DNA of 64,000 nucleotides from Geothrix sp. PMB-07 (GCF_030758935.1 NZ_CP132333.1:1984992-2048991), one strand, 5' to 3'; positions 16,707-26,613 are shown, counted from the stretch's first letter. Notes: generated from the letters alone by a model not told the origin. Made by a program: numbers and translations.

Positions 16707-19268
16707 CTAGCGGAACTCCCCGAACCGGATGAGCTGCAGCACAGGCTGCCTCGCCTCCCGGGAGGCGGCGAGGTCCACTTCCACTTCCAGGGCCCAGTCG
16801 TTCAGTTCAGCCCGGTCCACCAGCATCTGCTGCACCACGAGGGTGCCCGCATCGTCAGCCTTGGGCTGGACGTAGGTGTGGCGGAGGTTGCGGCCTTCAG
16901 GATCGAAGCGTGGGCCTTCGTGAGTGGCGGCGTACGACGCGGTAAGGGCTTTAAGACGGTCGGAGGTCCACGGTTCGCCTTCACCATCACAGGGCTCGCT
17001 CCCCGCACCAGTAGCTTCCTGCAGCACACCCATGGCCTCCTCCCAGTCCTGGGCGTGGAGGGCGTGGAGCAGGGCGAAGAGGCGGGCTCGGATGGCGGCG
17101 GTGAAGGCCTTGCGGTCGCGGGTGATGTCCCGGGCTGCTTCTTCGGCGCCGGGCATGGCCAGGGCCTCCTCTCTGCGCTCGAAGGCGGGGTTCTGCATCT
17201 GTTCCCAGGCATCCAGCAGGCTGGAATCCACCTGACGCAGCATGGCGGCGAGGTAGGCCTCCATCTCGCGGACTTCGTCGGTTTTCGCGGCGTCGGGCAC
17301 GGTCCTGGCCAGCACCTTGAACGTGCTGTTGATGTGCCGCAGCAGCAGGCCCTCCGCCCGCTGCAGCTCGTAGGTGCGCACGTAGTCGGCGAAGCTCAGG
17401 TAGCTCTCGAACATCTCGCGCACGATGGATTTGGGGCGGATGTTTTCCTGGCCCACCCAGGGATGCTTGTCGGCGAATTCGTTGAAGGTGGCATAGATGA
17501 AATCCCGTAGCGGCTTGGGGTATTCCAGCTTCTCCAGTTCCTCCATGCGCTGCTCGTATTCGATGCCCGCCAGTTTCATCTCAGCGACAGCCTGGCCCTT
17601 CAGCTTGTGGAGCTGGCTGCGCAGGATGAAATCGGGATCCTCCAGGATGCTTTCCACCAGGGTGATGAGATCCAGGGCGTACTCCGGCGATTGGGGATCC
17701 AGCAGCGGCAAGGTGTCCAGCAGGTAGAGGCTGAGGGTCTCGTCCATGCCGAAATCCGCCTGGAGATCAGCATTCACCCGCACTTTTCGTCCTGCTTCGT
17801 CAGGCGCCTGGAACTCGACGATGCCGCGCACCACCAGGGTTTTGAAGAGCTGCCAGCCGCGCCGGAAATGCACTGCCTTCTGGAATGCCGTTTCATGGCA
17901 GTCGTGAATGAGCCGACGCATGGCTTGGCACCCATCGCCCCGGCGGCTCAGCACGTTCAGCAACATGCCGTGGCTGACCTGGAAGCGGCTGACGAGGCGC
18001 TCGGGGGCCGCAGCCTGCAGCTTCTCGAAGGTGGTCTTGTCCCAGTGGGCGTAGTTGCGCTCCGGGGCCGGGCGCTTGACGAACTTCTTCCCGGGCTTCT
18101 GCGACAGGCGCATGTTCTCGATGACATGCTCAGGGGCCTGGGCCACCACGTACCCCACGCGATCGAAGCCCTTGCGGCCGGCGCGGCCCGAGATCTGGTG
18201 GAAGTCGCGGGCCGAGAGAATGCTCGTCTTCTGGCCGCCGTACTTGCAGAGCTTGGTGAAGAGCACCGTGCGGATGGGCACGTTGATGCCCACGCCCAGG
18301 GTGTCGGTGCCGCAGATGACCTTGAGCAGACCCTTCTGGGCCAGGCGCTCCACCAGGATGCGGTACTTGGGCAGCAGGCCCGCGTGGTGCAGGCCGATGC
18401 CCTGGCGCAGCCAGCGCTTGAGGTCGGGGCCATAGGGGCTGTTGAATTTGAAGTCGCCGATCTCCGCGGCTAGGGCCGTCTTCTCGTCGCGGGTGCTCAC
18501 GTTGAGGCTCGTCACATCCTGGGCGCTGGTGGCGGCTTCGGCCTGGGTGAAATGCACCAGGTAGACCGGCCCCTTGCCTTCCAGGAGCAGGTTCTCCAGG
18601 GTGCTGGAGAGGGGCAGTTCTGCGTAGGTGAACTCCAGCGGCACTGGCCGGTCCGTGGCCTTCACGGCCACCGTGGGCAGGCCGTTGAGGCGGGTGAGTT
18701 CGGTCTCAAAGAAACTGGTGTCACCCAGCGTGGCGCTCATGAGCAGGAAGCGGGTCTGCGGCATGGCCAGCAGGGGCACCTGCCAGGCGAAGCCCCTATC
18801 CCGGTCGGCGTAGTAGTGGAACTCGTCCATCACCACATCCTGGATATCTGCCTCGGCACCTTCGCAGAGGGCCATGTTGGCCAGGATTTCCGCTGTGCAG
18901 CAGAGGATCGGTGCGCCGCGGTTGACGGTGGCATCCCCCGTGGACAGGCCCACATTCTCGGGGCCGAACTCGCGGCAGAGGGCCATCCACTTTTCGTTCA
19001 CCAGGGCTTTGATGGGGCAGGTGTAGATGGAGCGCCGCCCCGCAGCCAGGGCGCCGAAATGCATGGCCGAGGCCACCAGGGATTTGCCCGACCCCGTGGG
19101 CGTGTTCAAGATGACGTTCTTCCCCTCGAAGAGTTCGAGGATGGCCTCCTCCTGGGCCGGATAGAGGCTCAGTCCCTTGGCATCGGCGTAGGCCAGGAAG
19201 GCGCCAAGAAGGTCATCAGGGCTGGTACTGCCATCGGCGGGCAAATGGGCGATGAGGCTGGACGTCAT
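16707..19268 (-). CDS. Ski2-like DEAD/DEAH-box helicase with C-terminal DUF3516-type region
   Basis: 853 aa. Motif I is TPTGSGKS, motif II DEFH ([15 protein letters not shown]), motif [11 protein letters not shown], and motif [14 protein letters not shown], typical of superfamily 2 Ski2/Mtr4-like RNA helicases. Between helicase domain 2 and the end is a long helical region ([38 protein letters not shown]) matching the DUF3516 tail of bacterial members. ATP-dependent RNA remodelling in the cytoplasm is expected; targets in bacteria are poorly known. The gene faces the serine hydrolase tail to tail with a 14-base gap and has GGAG seven bases before its ATG. Confidence 0.9.
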   Translation of the reverse strand: MTSSLIAHLPADGSTSPDDLLGAFLAYADAKGLSLYPAQEEAILELFEGKNVILNTPTGSGKSLVASAMHFGALAAGRRSIYTCPIKALVNEKWMALCREFGPENVGLSTGDATVNRGAPILCCTAEILANMALCEGAEADIQDVVMDEFHYYADRDRGFAWQVPLLAMPQTRFLLMSATLGDTSFFETELTRLNGLPTVAVKATDRPVPLEFTYAELPLSSTLENLLLEGKGPVYLVHFTQAEAATSAQDVTSLNVSTRDEKTALAAEIGDFKFNSPYGPDLKRWLRQGIGLHHAGLLPKYRILVERLAQKGLLKVICGTDTLGVGINVPIRTVLFTKLCKYGGQKTSILSARDFHQISGRAGRKGFDRVGYVVAQAPEHVIENMRLSQKPGKKFVKRPAPERNYAHWDKTTFEKLQAAAPERLVSRFQVSHGMLLNVLSRRGDGCQAMRRLIHDCHETAFQKAVHFRRGWQLFKTLVVRGIVEFQAPDEAGRKVRVNADLQADFGMDETLSLYLLDTLPLLDPQSPEYALDLITLVESILEDPDFILRSQLHKLKGQAVAEMKLAGIEYEQRMEELEKLEYPKPLRDFIYATFNEFADKHPWVGQENIRPKSIVREMFESYLSFADYVRTYELQRAEGLLLRHINSTFKVLARTVPDAAKTDEVREMEAYLAAMLRQVDSSLLDAWEQMQNPAFERREEALAMPGAEEAARDITRDRKAFTAAIRARLFALLHALHAQDWEEAMGVLQEATGAGSEPCDGEGEPWTSDRLKALTASYAATHEGPRFDPEGRNLRHTYVQPKADDAGTLVVQQMLVDRAELNDWALEVEVDLAASREARQPVLQLIRFGEFR

Positions 19269-19309
19269 GCAAAGGCTCCAGAGCCATCATCGCAGGTGCG
19301 GCGGTGGAT

Positions 19310-19879
19310 CTAGGGTTCCGGGCTGACGGCGACCTCCACCAGGTGCAGCAGCTCTTCCACCACCTCGCGGCGGGTGGAGTCCAGCTCGTAGAGGCCTGAG
19401 ACCTTCTTGCGGGCGGCGGCCACGTCGCCGCAGGCCTTGCCGCGGGCGATGAGCTCCTTGCAGCGCTCGGGCATGGGCCCCCAGCTGCCGCATTCCACGA
19501 ACCGCTCGCTGAGGAAGATGAACTTGGGAATGGCCTCTCCGCCGTTGGTGAGGAAGCGCACGAACACATGGGGATGCTGCTCGCGACTGATGTAGCGCAC
19601 CTTCAGGGCAGGGCCCGCCTCGGCCATGCGTTCTAGCACGGGGGCGTGGCGCACCACATCGCCGCACCAATCCTCGGCGATGGCCACCACATGCACGGGC
19701 CGGGGCAGGGCGGCCAGATAGGCGGCGACGGGCTTGTCTAGATTCAGAGCCAGTCGCTGGGCTTCGATCTTGTCCCGCTGATCGCCTGATTCCGCAGCAT
19801 CAAGCCAAGCCTGGTAGCCCAGCCCGGAATCGAAGATGGCCTTCCAGTCAATAACAGGCAGCGTGGCGGGGCGGGGCAT
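19310..19879 (-). CDS. Thioredoxin-fold protein with WCGD in place of CxxC
   Basis: 189 aa from the chosen ATG, which has GGAGGTCCC immediately upstream; the frame stays open for 35 codons further upstream but without comparable support. The thioredoxin-like core contains VHVVAIAEDWCGDVVRHAPVLERM and GGEAIPKFIFLSERF with the cis-Pro. The active site has a single Cys (WCGD) instead of WCxxC, as in the Thioredoxin_9/YtpP-like group, so classical dithiol exchange is unlikely and a monothiol or non-redox role is possible. It lies 41 bases upstream of the helicase on the same strand. Confidence 0.8.
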   Translation of the reverse strand: MPRPATLPVIDWKAIFDSGLGYQAWLDAAESGDQRDKIEAQRLALNLDKPVAAYLAALPRPVHVVAIAEDWCGDVVRHAPVLERMAEAGPALKVRYISREQHPHVFVRFLTNGGEAIPKFIFLSERFVECGSWGPMPERCKELIARGKACGDVAAARKKVSGLYELDSTRREVVEELLHLVEVAVSPEP

Positions 19880-20007
19880 GGGACCTCCAGGGGAAGGGAC
19901 GCGACTCTCGTTCCGCATCCTACACCTGGCGGCAGGCAGTACCCCGGGTTCATGGCGCGCCATCATGAGCCGATAACTGGGCATTCACCTGATCCCAGCG
20001 AGGCCCC

Positions 20008-20370
20008 ATGATCCTCAACCGACGCCATCACCCGCGCATCATGCTGTCTATGGCCCTGAAAGCGACGTTCCAGTTGGAAAGCGGCGCGAGCGTCGAGGCA
20101 CACATCGATTCCATCGGGCTCGGCGGCCTGGGCGGCTGGCTGGATGACCGCCACCAGCCTGATTTCGGTCCGGAGACAAGGATTCGGAACCTTCATTTGG
20201 ACCATGCGGCCTTCCCATCGCCAGTTCCCGATCTGCGGGTGGTCTTCAACACCCAGAAGGGACAGGGCTCCAGGCCGGGGCTCATGATGTTCGGGGCCCA
20301 GTTTCTTGAGCCTTCGCCCCGATTCCAGAGTGCTCTGAAAGATTTCTTGGAGCTGGCGAATCTGGACTGA
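20008..20370 (+). CDS. PilZ-like domain protein (degenerate c-di-GMP motif)
   Basis: 120 aa. The N-terminus NRRHHPRIML resembles the RxxxR motif of PilZ domains, and IDSIGLGGLGGWL follows about 25 residues later where the second motif D/NxSxxG is expected. Here the Ser is not in register, so c-di-GMP binding may be weak or absent. The C-terminal part (VVFNTQKGQGSRPGLMMFGAQFLEPSP) matches the closing beta strand and helix of PilZ. It stands alone; the diguanylate cyclase ~4 kb away could supply ligand. An alternative is a PilZ-fold protein that does not bind nucleotide. Confidence 0.6.
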   Translation: MILNRRHHPRIMLSMALKATFQLESGASVEAHIDSIGLGGLGGWLDDRHQPDFGPETRIRNLHLDHAAFPSPVPDLRVVFNTQKGQGSRPGLMMFGAQFLEPSPRFQSALKDFLELANLD

Positions 20371-20490
20371 AGGACCGCTTGCGGGGCTGCTTGCCTCGCG
20401 GCGCTGGGCCTAGGCCAGGGTCATACCTTCCAAACTTGGCTTTTGCTTCACCTTACCGAAAAGGAGGGAAACAAGCTGCTGGAGGCAAGC

Positions 20491-21129
20491 ATGCGCGGTT
20501 CTTGGTTTGACAACTTGATGATCAGGCGCAAGCTCCTGCTGACTTTCGGCTGTCTCATCTTTCTGCTGGTCGCCGTGGGCGGAGCAGGTCTCGTGGCCCT
20601 GTGGAAGGCTCAGGCCGCCTCCAAGGCGGCCTACGAAGAGAATTTCCTCCCTGTGTCCGCTCTGGCTGAGGCGAATGCCACTCGGCTGAGAATGCAATTT
20701 CGAGCGGCCCAGCATGTGGTAAGCCTCAGCGAGGCCGATATGGCCGCGGCTGAAGCAGCCATCAAGGAGTTGGATGCTGCGTTCCAGAAACAGATCGTGC
20801 CCTTTGAGAAGGCCATCTCAACGGATGTCGAGCGAGAGGTCTTCCCAAAATTCAAGAGCACCTATGGCCGTCTTATCACCATGCTGAATGCAGAACTTCT
20901 TCCTGCCTCACGAAGTGGTCAGAAAGCGAAGGCAGCTGAACTGCTTTCATCACAGCTGGTGCCGCTCAGCCAGGAGATGAATGGGTTCGAGACGAAACTG
21001 CGCGGCGCGAACTTGAAAGAAGCCGAAGACCAGGTCGAGGCGACGGCTCGAAACTTCAGCCTAACGCTTACGGTCATGATCGTTCTCGGCGTGACTTCGT
21101 TTCTTTTCGCGATCTGGCTCGGATGTTGA
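20491..21129 (+). CDS. Methyl-accepting chemotaxis protein, N-terminal sensor half (frame disrupted)
   Basis: 212 aa from the ATG with GGAGG six bases upstream. It has a short cytoplasmic stretch, membrane helix 1 ([24 protein letters not shown]), a ~145-residue four-helix-bundle periplasmic sensor (4HB_MCP-like) and membrane helix 2 ([21 protein letters not shown]). The frame then hits a TGA. The HAMP and signalling domains continue in the -1 frame from an ATG overlapping this stop (ATGTTGA). Homologues are single polypeptides, so this is either a frameshift mutation, an assembly error, or a genuinely split receptor with coupled translation. I see no slippery heptamer at the junction. Confidence 0.75.
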   Translation: MRGSWFDNLMIRRKLLLTFGCLIFLLVAVGGAGLVALWKAQAASKAAYEENFLPVSALAEANATRLRMQFRAAQHVVSLSEADMAAAEAAIKELDAAFQKQIVPFEKAISTDVEREVFPKFKSTYGRLITMLNAELLPASRSGQKAKAAELLSSQLVPLSQEMNGFETKLRGANLKEAEDQVEATARNFSLTLTVMIVLGVTSFLFAIWLGC

Positions 21130-22085
21130 TCTTCCGAAGCATTGCAGGTCCCCTGCACGCCTTTAGCGAAGTGCTCGAGACCATCGCCCAGGGCGATCTG
21201 CGGGCCCGCTGCGCCATCAGCACCAAAGAGGAATTTGGTGCCATGGCGGCGTCCCTGAATACCATGGGCGAAAGGCTTCAGGGCACGGTGAAAACCATTG
21301 CCAGCGCAGTGGACCAAGTGGCCAGCGGCTCCCATGAACTGTCGGCGGCTGCTGATGAGATGGCGCGCACCACGGCTTCCATCGCCCAGAGCTCCAGCAT
21401 CCAGAAGGAGGGCTCCGAGCGCATGGCGGCGGCCATCACGGAGCTTAGCGCCAGTATTTCCGAAGTGGCCACCGGGGCCACCCAGAGCCAGCGCCAGCTG
21501 CAGGAGACCGAGCATGCCACGGATCATGGTGTGACCTCCGGCGCTTCCACCACTCAGGCCATGGCGGACATCACCCGCACGGCCACTGACATTTCCCGGG
21601 CGGTGACGGTCATCCAGGAGATCGCGCGCCAGACCAACCTGCTGAGCCTCAACGCCGCCATCGAGGCCGCGAAGGCTGGGGCCATGGGCAAGGGCTTCGC
21701 CGTGGTGGCCGAGGAAGTGCGGAAACTGGCCGAACGCTCCGGGGCCGCCGCCAAGGAGATCGGGGGTCTGCTCCAGGAGGCCCAGGATGCCGTGGCCAAA
21801 GGCGACACCACCGTGGCCAGCACCGTGCAAGCCCTGGAGACCATCCAGCGCAACTTGCATGGGTTCGGGCAGGTGGTAAGGCACATCACCCAAGCGACCT
21901 TGGAACAGAACCGCACGGGCGAGGAGGCGGCCCGGCAAGTGGAGGCCGGGGTTTCCGAGGCCATGCAGACGGCTTCCGCGGCCACTCAGCTTTCCGCCAC
22001 CACGGATGAGATCGCCCGCACAGCGCAGAGCCTGGCCCAGCTTTCCCAAAACCTGGCGGCCCAGACCGCAGGGTTCAAGGTCTGA
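21123..22085 (+). CDS. Methyl-accepting chemotaxis protein, HAMP and signalling half (frame disrupted)
   Basis: 320 aa beginning exactly where the previous frame stops. HAMP domain: [22 protein letters not shown] and [16 protein letters not shown]. It is followed by a long coiled-coil signalling domain with the conserved hairpin tip [21 protein letters not shown], then [16 protein letters not shown], which contacts CheA and CheW. No membrane segment is present, so on its own it would be soluble. ATG 21123 has no good ribosome-binding site, so expression would depend on coupling to the upstream frame. No che genes are nearby. Confidence 0.78.
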   Translation: MLIFRSIAGPLHAFSEVLETIAQGDLRARCAISTKEEFGAMAASLNTMGERLQGTVKTIASAVDQVASGSHELSAAADEMARTTASIAQSSSIQKEGSERMAAAITELSASISEVATGATQSQRQLQETEHATDHGVTSGASTTQAMADITRTATDISRAVTVIQEIARQTNLLSLNAAIEAAKAGAMGKGFAVVAEEVRKLAERSGAAAKEIGGLLQEAQDAVAKGDTTVASTVQALETIQRNLHGFGQVVRHITQATLEQNRTGEEAARQVEAGVSEAMQTASAATQLSATTDEIARTAQSLAQLSQNLAAQTAGFKV

Positions 22086-22592
22086 TCAGGCGGTCCACCG
22101 GTAGACAGCCACCTCATCACCGGGCGTCAGTTCCATGGTTTTCTGGAACTGGAAGCGCAGGGCCTCCAGCAATCGGATGGAGCCCGCATTTCCGGGCGAA
22201 ACGATGGCCAGCACGGATTGCAGCCCCTTATCATCGCGGCCCCAGGCCAGACAGGCTTCCGCGGCTTCCCGGGCATAGCCCAGGCCCCAGAATTCGGGGC
22301 AGAAGGCATAACCCAGATCCACTTCCGGCAAGCTGTCGCGCTTGATGAGGCCGCACATGCCCATGGGCTTGCCCGTGGTCCCGTGCTGCACCATCCACAA
22401 GCCGTGGCCATGGGTGGCGTAGCTGGCCAGGGGGCCATCGGTCAGATAGGCCTCGGCCTGCGCCAAGGTGCGCACGCCCTTGTCGGCGATGTTGTCGATG
22501 AAGGAGGGCTCGTTCAGCAGCCGCAGGATGAAGGGGGCATCCTCCAGGGTGAAGGGGCGGATGAGCAGCCGTTCCGTCGACAGGGGCGTCAT
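22086..22592 (-). CDS. GNAT N-acetyltransferase (RimJ/RimL-like)
   Basis: 168 aa. TERLLIRPFTLEDAPFILRLLNEPSF is the typical N-terminus of RimJ/L-type acetyltransferases. MCGLIKRDSLPEVDLGYAFCPEFWGLGYAREAAEACLAWG holds the acetyl-CoA-binding region (GLGYAREA in the usual Q/RxxGxG/A position). Its likely role is acetylation of a small molecule or a protein N-terminus; the substrate is unknown. Its stop lies directly after the chemoreceptor stop (convergent). Confidence 0.88.
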   Translation of the reverse strand: MTPLSTERLLIRPFTLEDAPFILRLLNEPSFIDNIADKGVRTLAQAEAYLTDGPLASYATHGHGLWMVQHGTTGKPMGMCGLIKRDSLPEVDLGYAFCPEFWGLGYAREAAEACLAWGRDDKGLQSVLAIVSPGNAGSIRLLEALRFQFQKTMELTPGDEVAVYRWTA

Positions 22593-22694
22593 GCGTCCAG
22601 GATCGCCGGAGAACGGCCCCTTGCCAACCGTTGCGCACTTGGAGGTGCCTGTTGGGCAGTGGGGCTAGAGTGGAGAGGTCACCCAGGAGTTCCC

Positions 22695-23738
22695 ATGACC
22701 CTCGCCAAAGCCTATGCCGCCTTCGCCGCCAACACGCCCCTGGGGCCCTACGAGGTCGAGCGCCGAGCGGTCGGCCCCCAGGATGTCCAGATCGAGATCG
22801 CCTACTGCGGCATCTGCCACTCCGACCTGCATCAGGTCCGCGACGAATGGAAGGGCGCCAAGTTCCCCATGGTGCCCGGCCACGAAATTGTCGGCAGAGT
22901 CACCGCCGTGGGCGCCGAGGTGAAGCGCTTCCAGGTGGGCGACCTCGCAGGCGTGGGCTGCCTCGTGGACAGCTGCCGCACCTGTCCCAGCTGCCAGCGC
23001 AACCTCGAGCAGTTCTGCCAGAAAGGCGCCGCCTTCACCTACAACAGCACCGAGATGGACCGGAAGACGCTCACCTACGGCGGCTACTCCTCCAGCGTGG
23101 TGGTGACCGAGGCCTTTGTCCTGAAGGTGTCGCCCAAACTGGATCTGGCGGCGACGGCGCCGCTGCTTTGCGCGGGCATTACCACCTACTCGCCCCTGCG
23201 CCACTGGAACACCAAGAAGGGCGACAAGGTGGGCGTGGTGGGTCTGGGTGGCCTGGGCCACATGGCCGTCAAGCTGGCCGCGGCCATGGGCGCCGAGGTC
23301 ACCATGCTCAGCACCTCCAAGGCCAAGGAGGAGGATGCCCGCAAACTGGGGGCCCACCACTTCGGCCTCACGTCCGATCCCGTCACTTTCAAGAAGCTGG
23401 CGGGCCAGTTCGATCTCATCATCGACACCATTTCTGCGCCCCACGACTACAACAAGTATCTGGGCCTGCTCCGCATCGAGGGGGCCATGGTGCTGCTGGG
23501 CGTTCCACCCGAGCCCACGCCGGTGGCCGCTGGATCGCTGATCTTCGGCCGCAAGACGCTCAGCGGCTCGCTCATCGGTGGCATCGAGGAGACCCAGGAG
23601 ATGCTGGATTTCTGCGCCGAGCACAACATCGTTTCCGAGATCGAGCTCATCCCCGTGCAGCAGGTCAACGAAGCCTACGAGCGCATGCTCAAGAACGATG
23701 TGCGTTATCGCTTCGTGCTGGACATGAAGACGCTTTAG
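22695..23738 (+). CDS. Zinc-dependent NAD(P) alcohol/aldehyde dehydrogenase (YahK/cinnamyl-type)
   Basis: 347 aa. Catalytic zinc site: CGICHSDLH and GHEIVGRV. Structural zinc loop: four Cys in VDSCRTCPSCQRNLEQFC. Rossmann motif: GVVGLGGLGHMAVKLAAAMGAEV. Close in pattern to YahK-type aldehyde reductases, which reduce a broad range of aldehydes to alcohols. The ATG has AGGAG six bases before it. Divergent from the GNAT gene across ~100 bases; no clear promoter was picked out. Confidence 0.92.
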   Translation: MTLAKAYAAFAANTPLGPYEVERRAVGPQDVQIEIAYCGICHSDLHQVRDEWKGAKFPMVPGHEIVGRVTAVGAEVKRFQVGDLAGVGCLVDSCRTCPSCQRNLEQFCQKGAAFTYNSTEMDRKTLTYGGYSSSVVVTEAFVLKVSPKLDLAATAPLLCAGITTYSPLRHWNTKKGDKVGVVGLGGLGHMAVKLAAAMGAEVTMLSTSKAKEEDARKLGAHHFGLTSDPVTFKKLAGQFDLIIDTISAPHDYNKYLGLLRIEGAMVLLGVPPEPTPVAAGSLIFGRKTLSGSLIGGIEETQEMLDFCAEHNIVSEIELIPVQQVNEAYERMLKNDVRYRFVLDMKTL

Positions 23739-23739
23739 G

Positions 23740-24897
23740 TCAGTCCGCCACCACCCGATTGCGGCCGCCCGCCTTGGCGCGATAGAGGCGGGCGTCCGCC
23801 AATTGGAACAGGGCCGCGAGGTCGGAATCCGTTTCCGCGGTGCTGGCCACGCCGATGCTGATGGTCACGGAGATGATCCGGCCCTCCCAGGAGACCTCCA
23901 TGGCCTCCACAGCCTGGCGGATGCGCTCGGCCACGGGCGCCGCGAATGATTGGTGGGTATCCGGAAGGAGCACGGTCAGTTCTTCGCCCCCGTGGCGCCC
24001 AGCGCCATCCCGTTCCCGCAGATGCTGGTGGAGCAGGTCTCCGAGGGATTCCAGCACCAGGTCGCCAGCGCCATGGCCATAGGTGTCGTTGACCCGCTTG
24101 AAATGGTCCACGTCCAGCATGAGCAGGGAGGTGAACTGCCCCTGCGTGCGCGCCCGCGCCAGCACTCGCGTGGCGTAGGCCTCGAAGCCTCGGCGGTTGG
24201 ACAGGCCTGTCAGCAGGTCTGATTGAGCGAAGCGCTGCTGCCGCGCTTCCAGGCGCTGAGCCAGCACCAGGGCCAGGCCCAGTCCCATGAAGGCGTAGAG
24301 AATCAAGCCTGCCACGAGCATGGGCAGGCTGATGGACAGCACATCCAAGGGCCCAACTCCGGTGGGCATCCGATAGAGCTTCAGACTCTGGCTGAGTTCG
24401 GCCAGGCCGAACCCCAGGAATACGGCCGCGCAGAGCCAGCGGGGGCCGACCCAGACCTCGTCGCGGGATTTCCGGCTGAATTCCCAGGCCACGGCCAATG
24501 CCGTGACGCCCAGCAGCAGGCTGGCCAGGGCGAGCCGGGCCTGGGTGTTCTCCTGCAGGAAGGTGATCCGGAGAAAGGCGAAGCCAACCAGGGCGCCCGC
24601 CGCCAGCGGATACCAGAAGCTAACCCTGCGGCCGTAGAACAGTCGAACGGCGAGGAAGAGGTGGCAGGTTCCGCCGAGGAGCAGGGCGTTGCCCAGGCCG
24701 ATGACGAGGGTTGCTGGAAGGATGTTCCGGAACACCAGGGCCAGACCTGCGCCCAGCGTCTGGCTGAGGATGGCGAACCCTGCATGCTTGATGCCCCGCT
24801 CCTGCGGGTGTCCCAGGGCCAGGAAAAGCAGCGCGGCTGCGGCCTGGGCCATGAGGAACACCAGCACAATGGCAAGCGTCAGGGGGTCGATGGACAC
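23740..24897 (-). CDS. Membrane diguanylate cyclase (GGDEF domain)
   Basis: About 385 aa. Six to seven hydrophobic segments occupy the first ~210 residues (LTLAIVLVFLMAQAAAALLFLALG, ALVGFAFLRITFL, AAVFLGFGLAELS, MLVAGLILYAFMGLGLALVLA), followed by a complete GGDEF domain. That domain has DLLTGLSNRRGFEAYA, DVDHFKRVNDTYGHGAGDLVL and the active-site motif RHGGEELTVLLP (GGEEL). It is expected to make c-di-GMP at the inner membrane. No RxxD inhibitory site is obvious. The GTG start is chosen for the GGAG six to seven bases upstream; a TTG six codons earlier is also possible. Confidence 0.9.
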   Translation of the reverse strand: MSIDPLTLAIVLVFLMAQAAAALLFLALGHPQERGIKHAGFAILSQTLGAGLALVFRNILPATLVIGLGNALLLGGTCHLFLAVRLFYGRRVSFWYPLAAGALVGFAFLRITFLQENTQARLALASLLLGVTALAVAWEFSRKSRDEVWVGPRWLCAAVFLGFGLAELSQSLKLYRMPTGVGPLDVLSISLPMLVAGLILYAFMGLGLALVLAQRLEARQQRFAQSDLLTGLSNRRGFEAYATRVLARARTQGQFTSLLMLDVDHFKRVNDTYGHGAGDLVLESLGDLLHQHLRERDGAGRHGGEELTVLLPDTHQSFAAPVAERIRQAVEAMEVSWEGRIISVTISIGVASTAETDSDLAALFQLADARLYRAKAGGRNRVVAD

Positions 24898-24967
24898 GGC
24901 ATCTCCGGGAACCAAGGGACTGATCGGCTCGAAGGCGGAAGGGGATGATTATGTCCAGCCGAGGGAT

Positions 24968-25483
24968 CTACAGATCTTCTGGCGCCAGCAGTGCCTTGGT
25001 CATCTGCACGAGGTGCAGGGGCCGCAGAGCCTTCTCTGGGCGCGGGAAGGGCAGGATGGCCACGGGCGTGAAGCCCAGTCTGAGGTAGAAGGGGAACAGA
25101 TCCTTGCGCAGGTTGACCACGGAGATGTCCAGGAAGCGGCAGTCCTCCTGTCGGCAGCGCTCCTCTGCGGCGAGCACCAGTGCCTTGGCCAGGCCCTGAC
25201 CCTGGAACGCCGGGTCCACGGAGAGCGTGCCCAGGTACCCCCGGTCGGCCTCGATGGAGAGGTAGGCCAGGGCGCTCAAGGTGCCCATCTGGCCCGGCAC
25301 ATCAATCACCAGGAAGCGCCCAGTGCGCATGCGGGAGGCCACATCCGGGGTGTCGGTGCGGTCGCCGCGCAGGCAGAACTGCTCGACCACGTAAGCCTGG
25401 TTGGTCACCCGGACAATCTCAGCCACATCCACGGCGGAGGCGACGCGGATGGGAGGGATGGCATCAAGCGATGAGCTGCTCAT
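24968..25483 (-). CDS. GNAT N-acetyltransferase
   Basis: 171 aa. The acetyl-CoA-binding core is YLGTLSVDPAFQGQGLAKALVLAAEERC with the Q-x-x-G-x-A signature, followed by ISVVNLRKDLFPFYLRLGFTPV, typical of the beta5/alpha4 part of GNATs. Substrate unknown. It lies ~70 bases upstream of the diguanylate cyclase on the same strand. Confidence 0.88.
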   Translation of the reverse strand: MSSSSLDAIPPIRVASAVDVAEIVRVTNQAYVVEQFCLRGDRTDTPDVASRMRTGRFLVIDVPGQMGTLSALAYLSIEADRGYLGTLSVDPAFQGQGLAKALVLAAEERCRQEDCRFLDISVVNLRKDLFPFYLRLGFTPVAILPFPRPEKALRPLHLVQMTKALLAPEDL

Positions 25484-25575
25484 GGAAGCGTCCCAGGCGA
25501 TTGGGCAGGAGATGTCAGCGCATTGTGGCAGCAGTCCCGGCCTGTGGGTATGACCGGAATGGGGGGAATCGGCGC

Positions 25576-26028
25576 TCAGTGGATAGAGATGTGGATGAAG
25601 ACGGTATCGTCTGGCCCATAGGATTCAAAATCCGTCTGGAACTGCCGCCTGGGGGCTTCCGGGTTCTCAAAGTAGGACCAGACCCGGGCCCAGGTGTCCA
25701 TGACCGCCTGGGGCAGGGGACCGCGGCCCTCGAACACCAGGTACCGCCCCGCGGCGACGGTGACCGAATCGAAGGCCGGCTGGGCGTGCGGGACTGTCAC
25801 GCCCACCGTGATTTGGTAGGAGCCACGATGATCGGATTCATAAGCGGAATACACGCCGTGGATGGCTGGAGATGCGCCACCCAGCTTCCCGGCGAGGTCC
25901 TCGGCCATGAAACGCTCCCAGAGGCCGGGGATGCGTGCGGCGGCGAGATCAGCTTCCTCCGCATTATTCGTCCGCAGGCTGTGGCCGGACACGGTGAAGG
26001 GTTCGAGCAGGACGCTTCGGGGTTCCAT
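25576..26028 (-). CDS. Stand-alone GyrI-like/effector-binding domain protein
   Basis: 150 aa without a DNA-binding domain. The sequence follows the AraC effector-binding (GyrI-like, YdeE) pattern: an N-terminal strand VLLEPFTVSGHSLRT, IPGLWERFMAEDL, GVYSAYESDHRGSYQITVGV, then AAGRYLVFEGRGPLPQAVMDTWARVWSYF and a C-terminal DFESYGPDDTVFIHISI. Family members bind small hydrophobic or cationic ligands, and some hydrolyse xenobiotics. Its function here is unknown. GAGGAG precedes the ATG. Confidence 0.82.
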   Translation of the reverse strand: MEPRSVLLEPFTVSGHSLRTNNAEEADLAAARIPGLWERFMAEDLAGKLGGASPAIHGVYSAYESDHRGSYQITVGVTVPHAQPAFDSVTVAAGRYLVFEGRGPLPQAVMDTWARVWSYFENPEAPRRQFQTDFESYGPDDTVFIHISIH

Positions 26029-26050
26029 GGAGGGGCTCCTCGAGTGGGAC

Positions 26051-26596
26051 TTAGCCCGTGGGGCCGGGCCTCTTGGGCGGGAAGGTCTCGTCCAGGGCGC
26101 TGAGATCCAGGTGCTCGAGGCTCAGGGTGGGGGGCGCAGCCACGTAGACGTCCGGCGCTTCCTCCTGCAGGTGGCGGCGGGTGCGGTCCATGAGCGATTC
26201 GACTTCCCGGAGGAATTTCAGCCGCTCCATCTTGAGGCTGCGCAGCTGGACTTCCATCTCCACCACGTGCTGCTGGGCCTCGCGGATGATCTCTTCGGCC
26301 TTGAACTGGGCCTCGCGAAGGATCAGTTCTTTTTCGCGGTTGGCCCCATCCAGCACGTCCTCGCGGGTGCGCTGGGCCTGGAGCAGGGTCTCGCGGAAGA
26401 TGCGATCCTGATCCTGGTATTGGCGCAGACGCTCACGGCTGTCGAGGATTTCCTCCTTGAGCTTCTGGTTTTCGGCCAGGACTTCCTCCCATTCCCCGGC
26501 GATCTCGTGGAGGAAGGTGCGGACCTCGGCTTCTTCGAGGCCCCGGAAGGCCTTCTCGAATTCCCGGCGTTGGATGTCGAGGGGGGTGTATTTCAT
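26051..26596 (-). CDS. DivIVA-domain coiled-coil protein
   Basis: 181 aa. The N-terminal lipid-binding signature of DivIVA is present: YTPLDIQRREFEKAFRGLEEAEVRTFLHEIAGEWE. A long coiled coil (residues ~35-150, AENQKLKEEILDSRERLRQY; LILREAQFKAEEIIREAQQHVVEME) and a disordered Pro-rich tail follow. DivIVA proteins sense membrane curvature and organise division or polar growth. It lies just downstream of a yggT gene on the same strand, as in many division clusters (ylmG-divIVA). Confidence 0.9.
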   Translation of the reverse strand: MKYTPLDIQRREFEKAFRGLEEAEVRTFLHEIAGEWEEVLAENQKLKEEILDSRERLRQYQDQDRIFRETLLQAQRTREDVLDGANREKELILREAQFKAEEIIREAQQHVVEMEVQLRSLKMERLKFLREVESLMDRTRRHLQEEAPDVYVAAPPTLSLEHLDLSALDETFPPKRPGPTG

Positions 26597-26613
26597 GGAT
26601 GCGCCTCACTGGC

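Noticed and set aside
21110-21130. Programmed -1 frameshifting site in the chemoreceptor
   Set aside because: No X-XXY-YYZ slippery heptamer or evident downstream stem at the junction; mutation, error or coupling is simpler.
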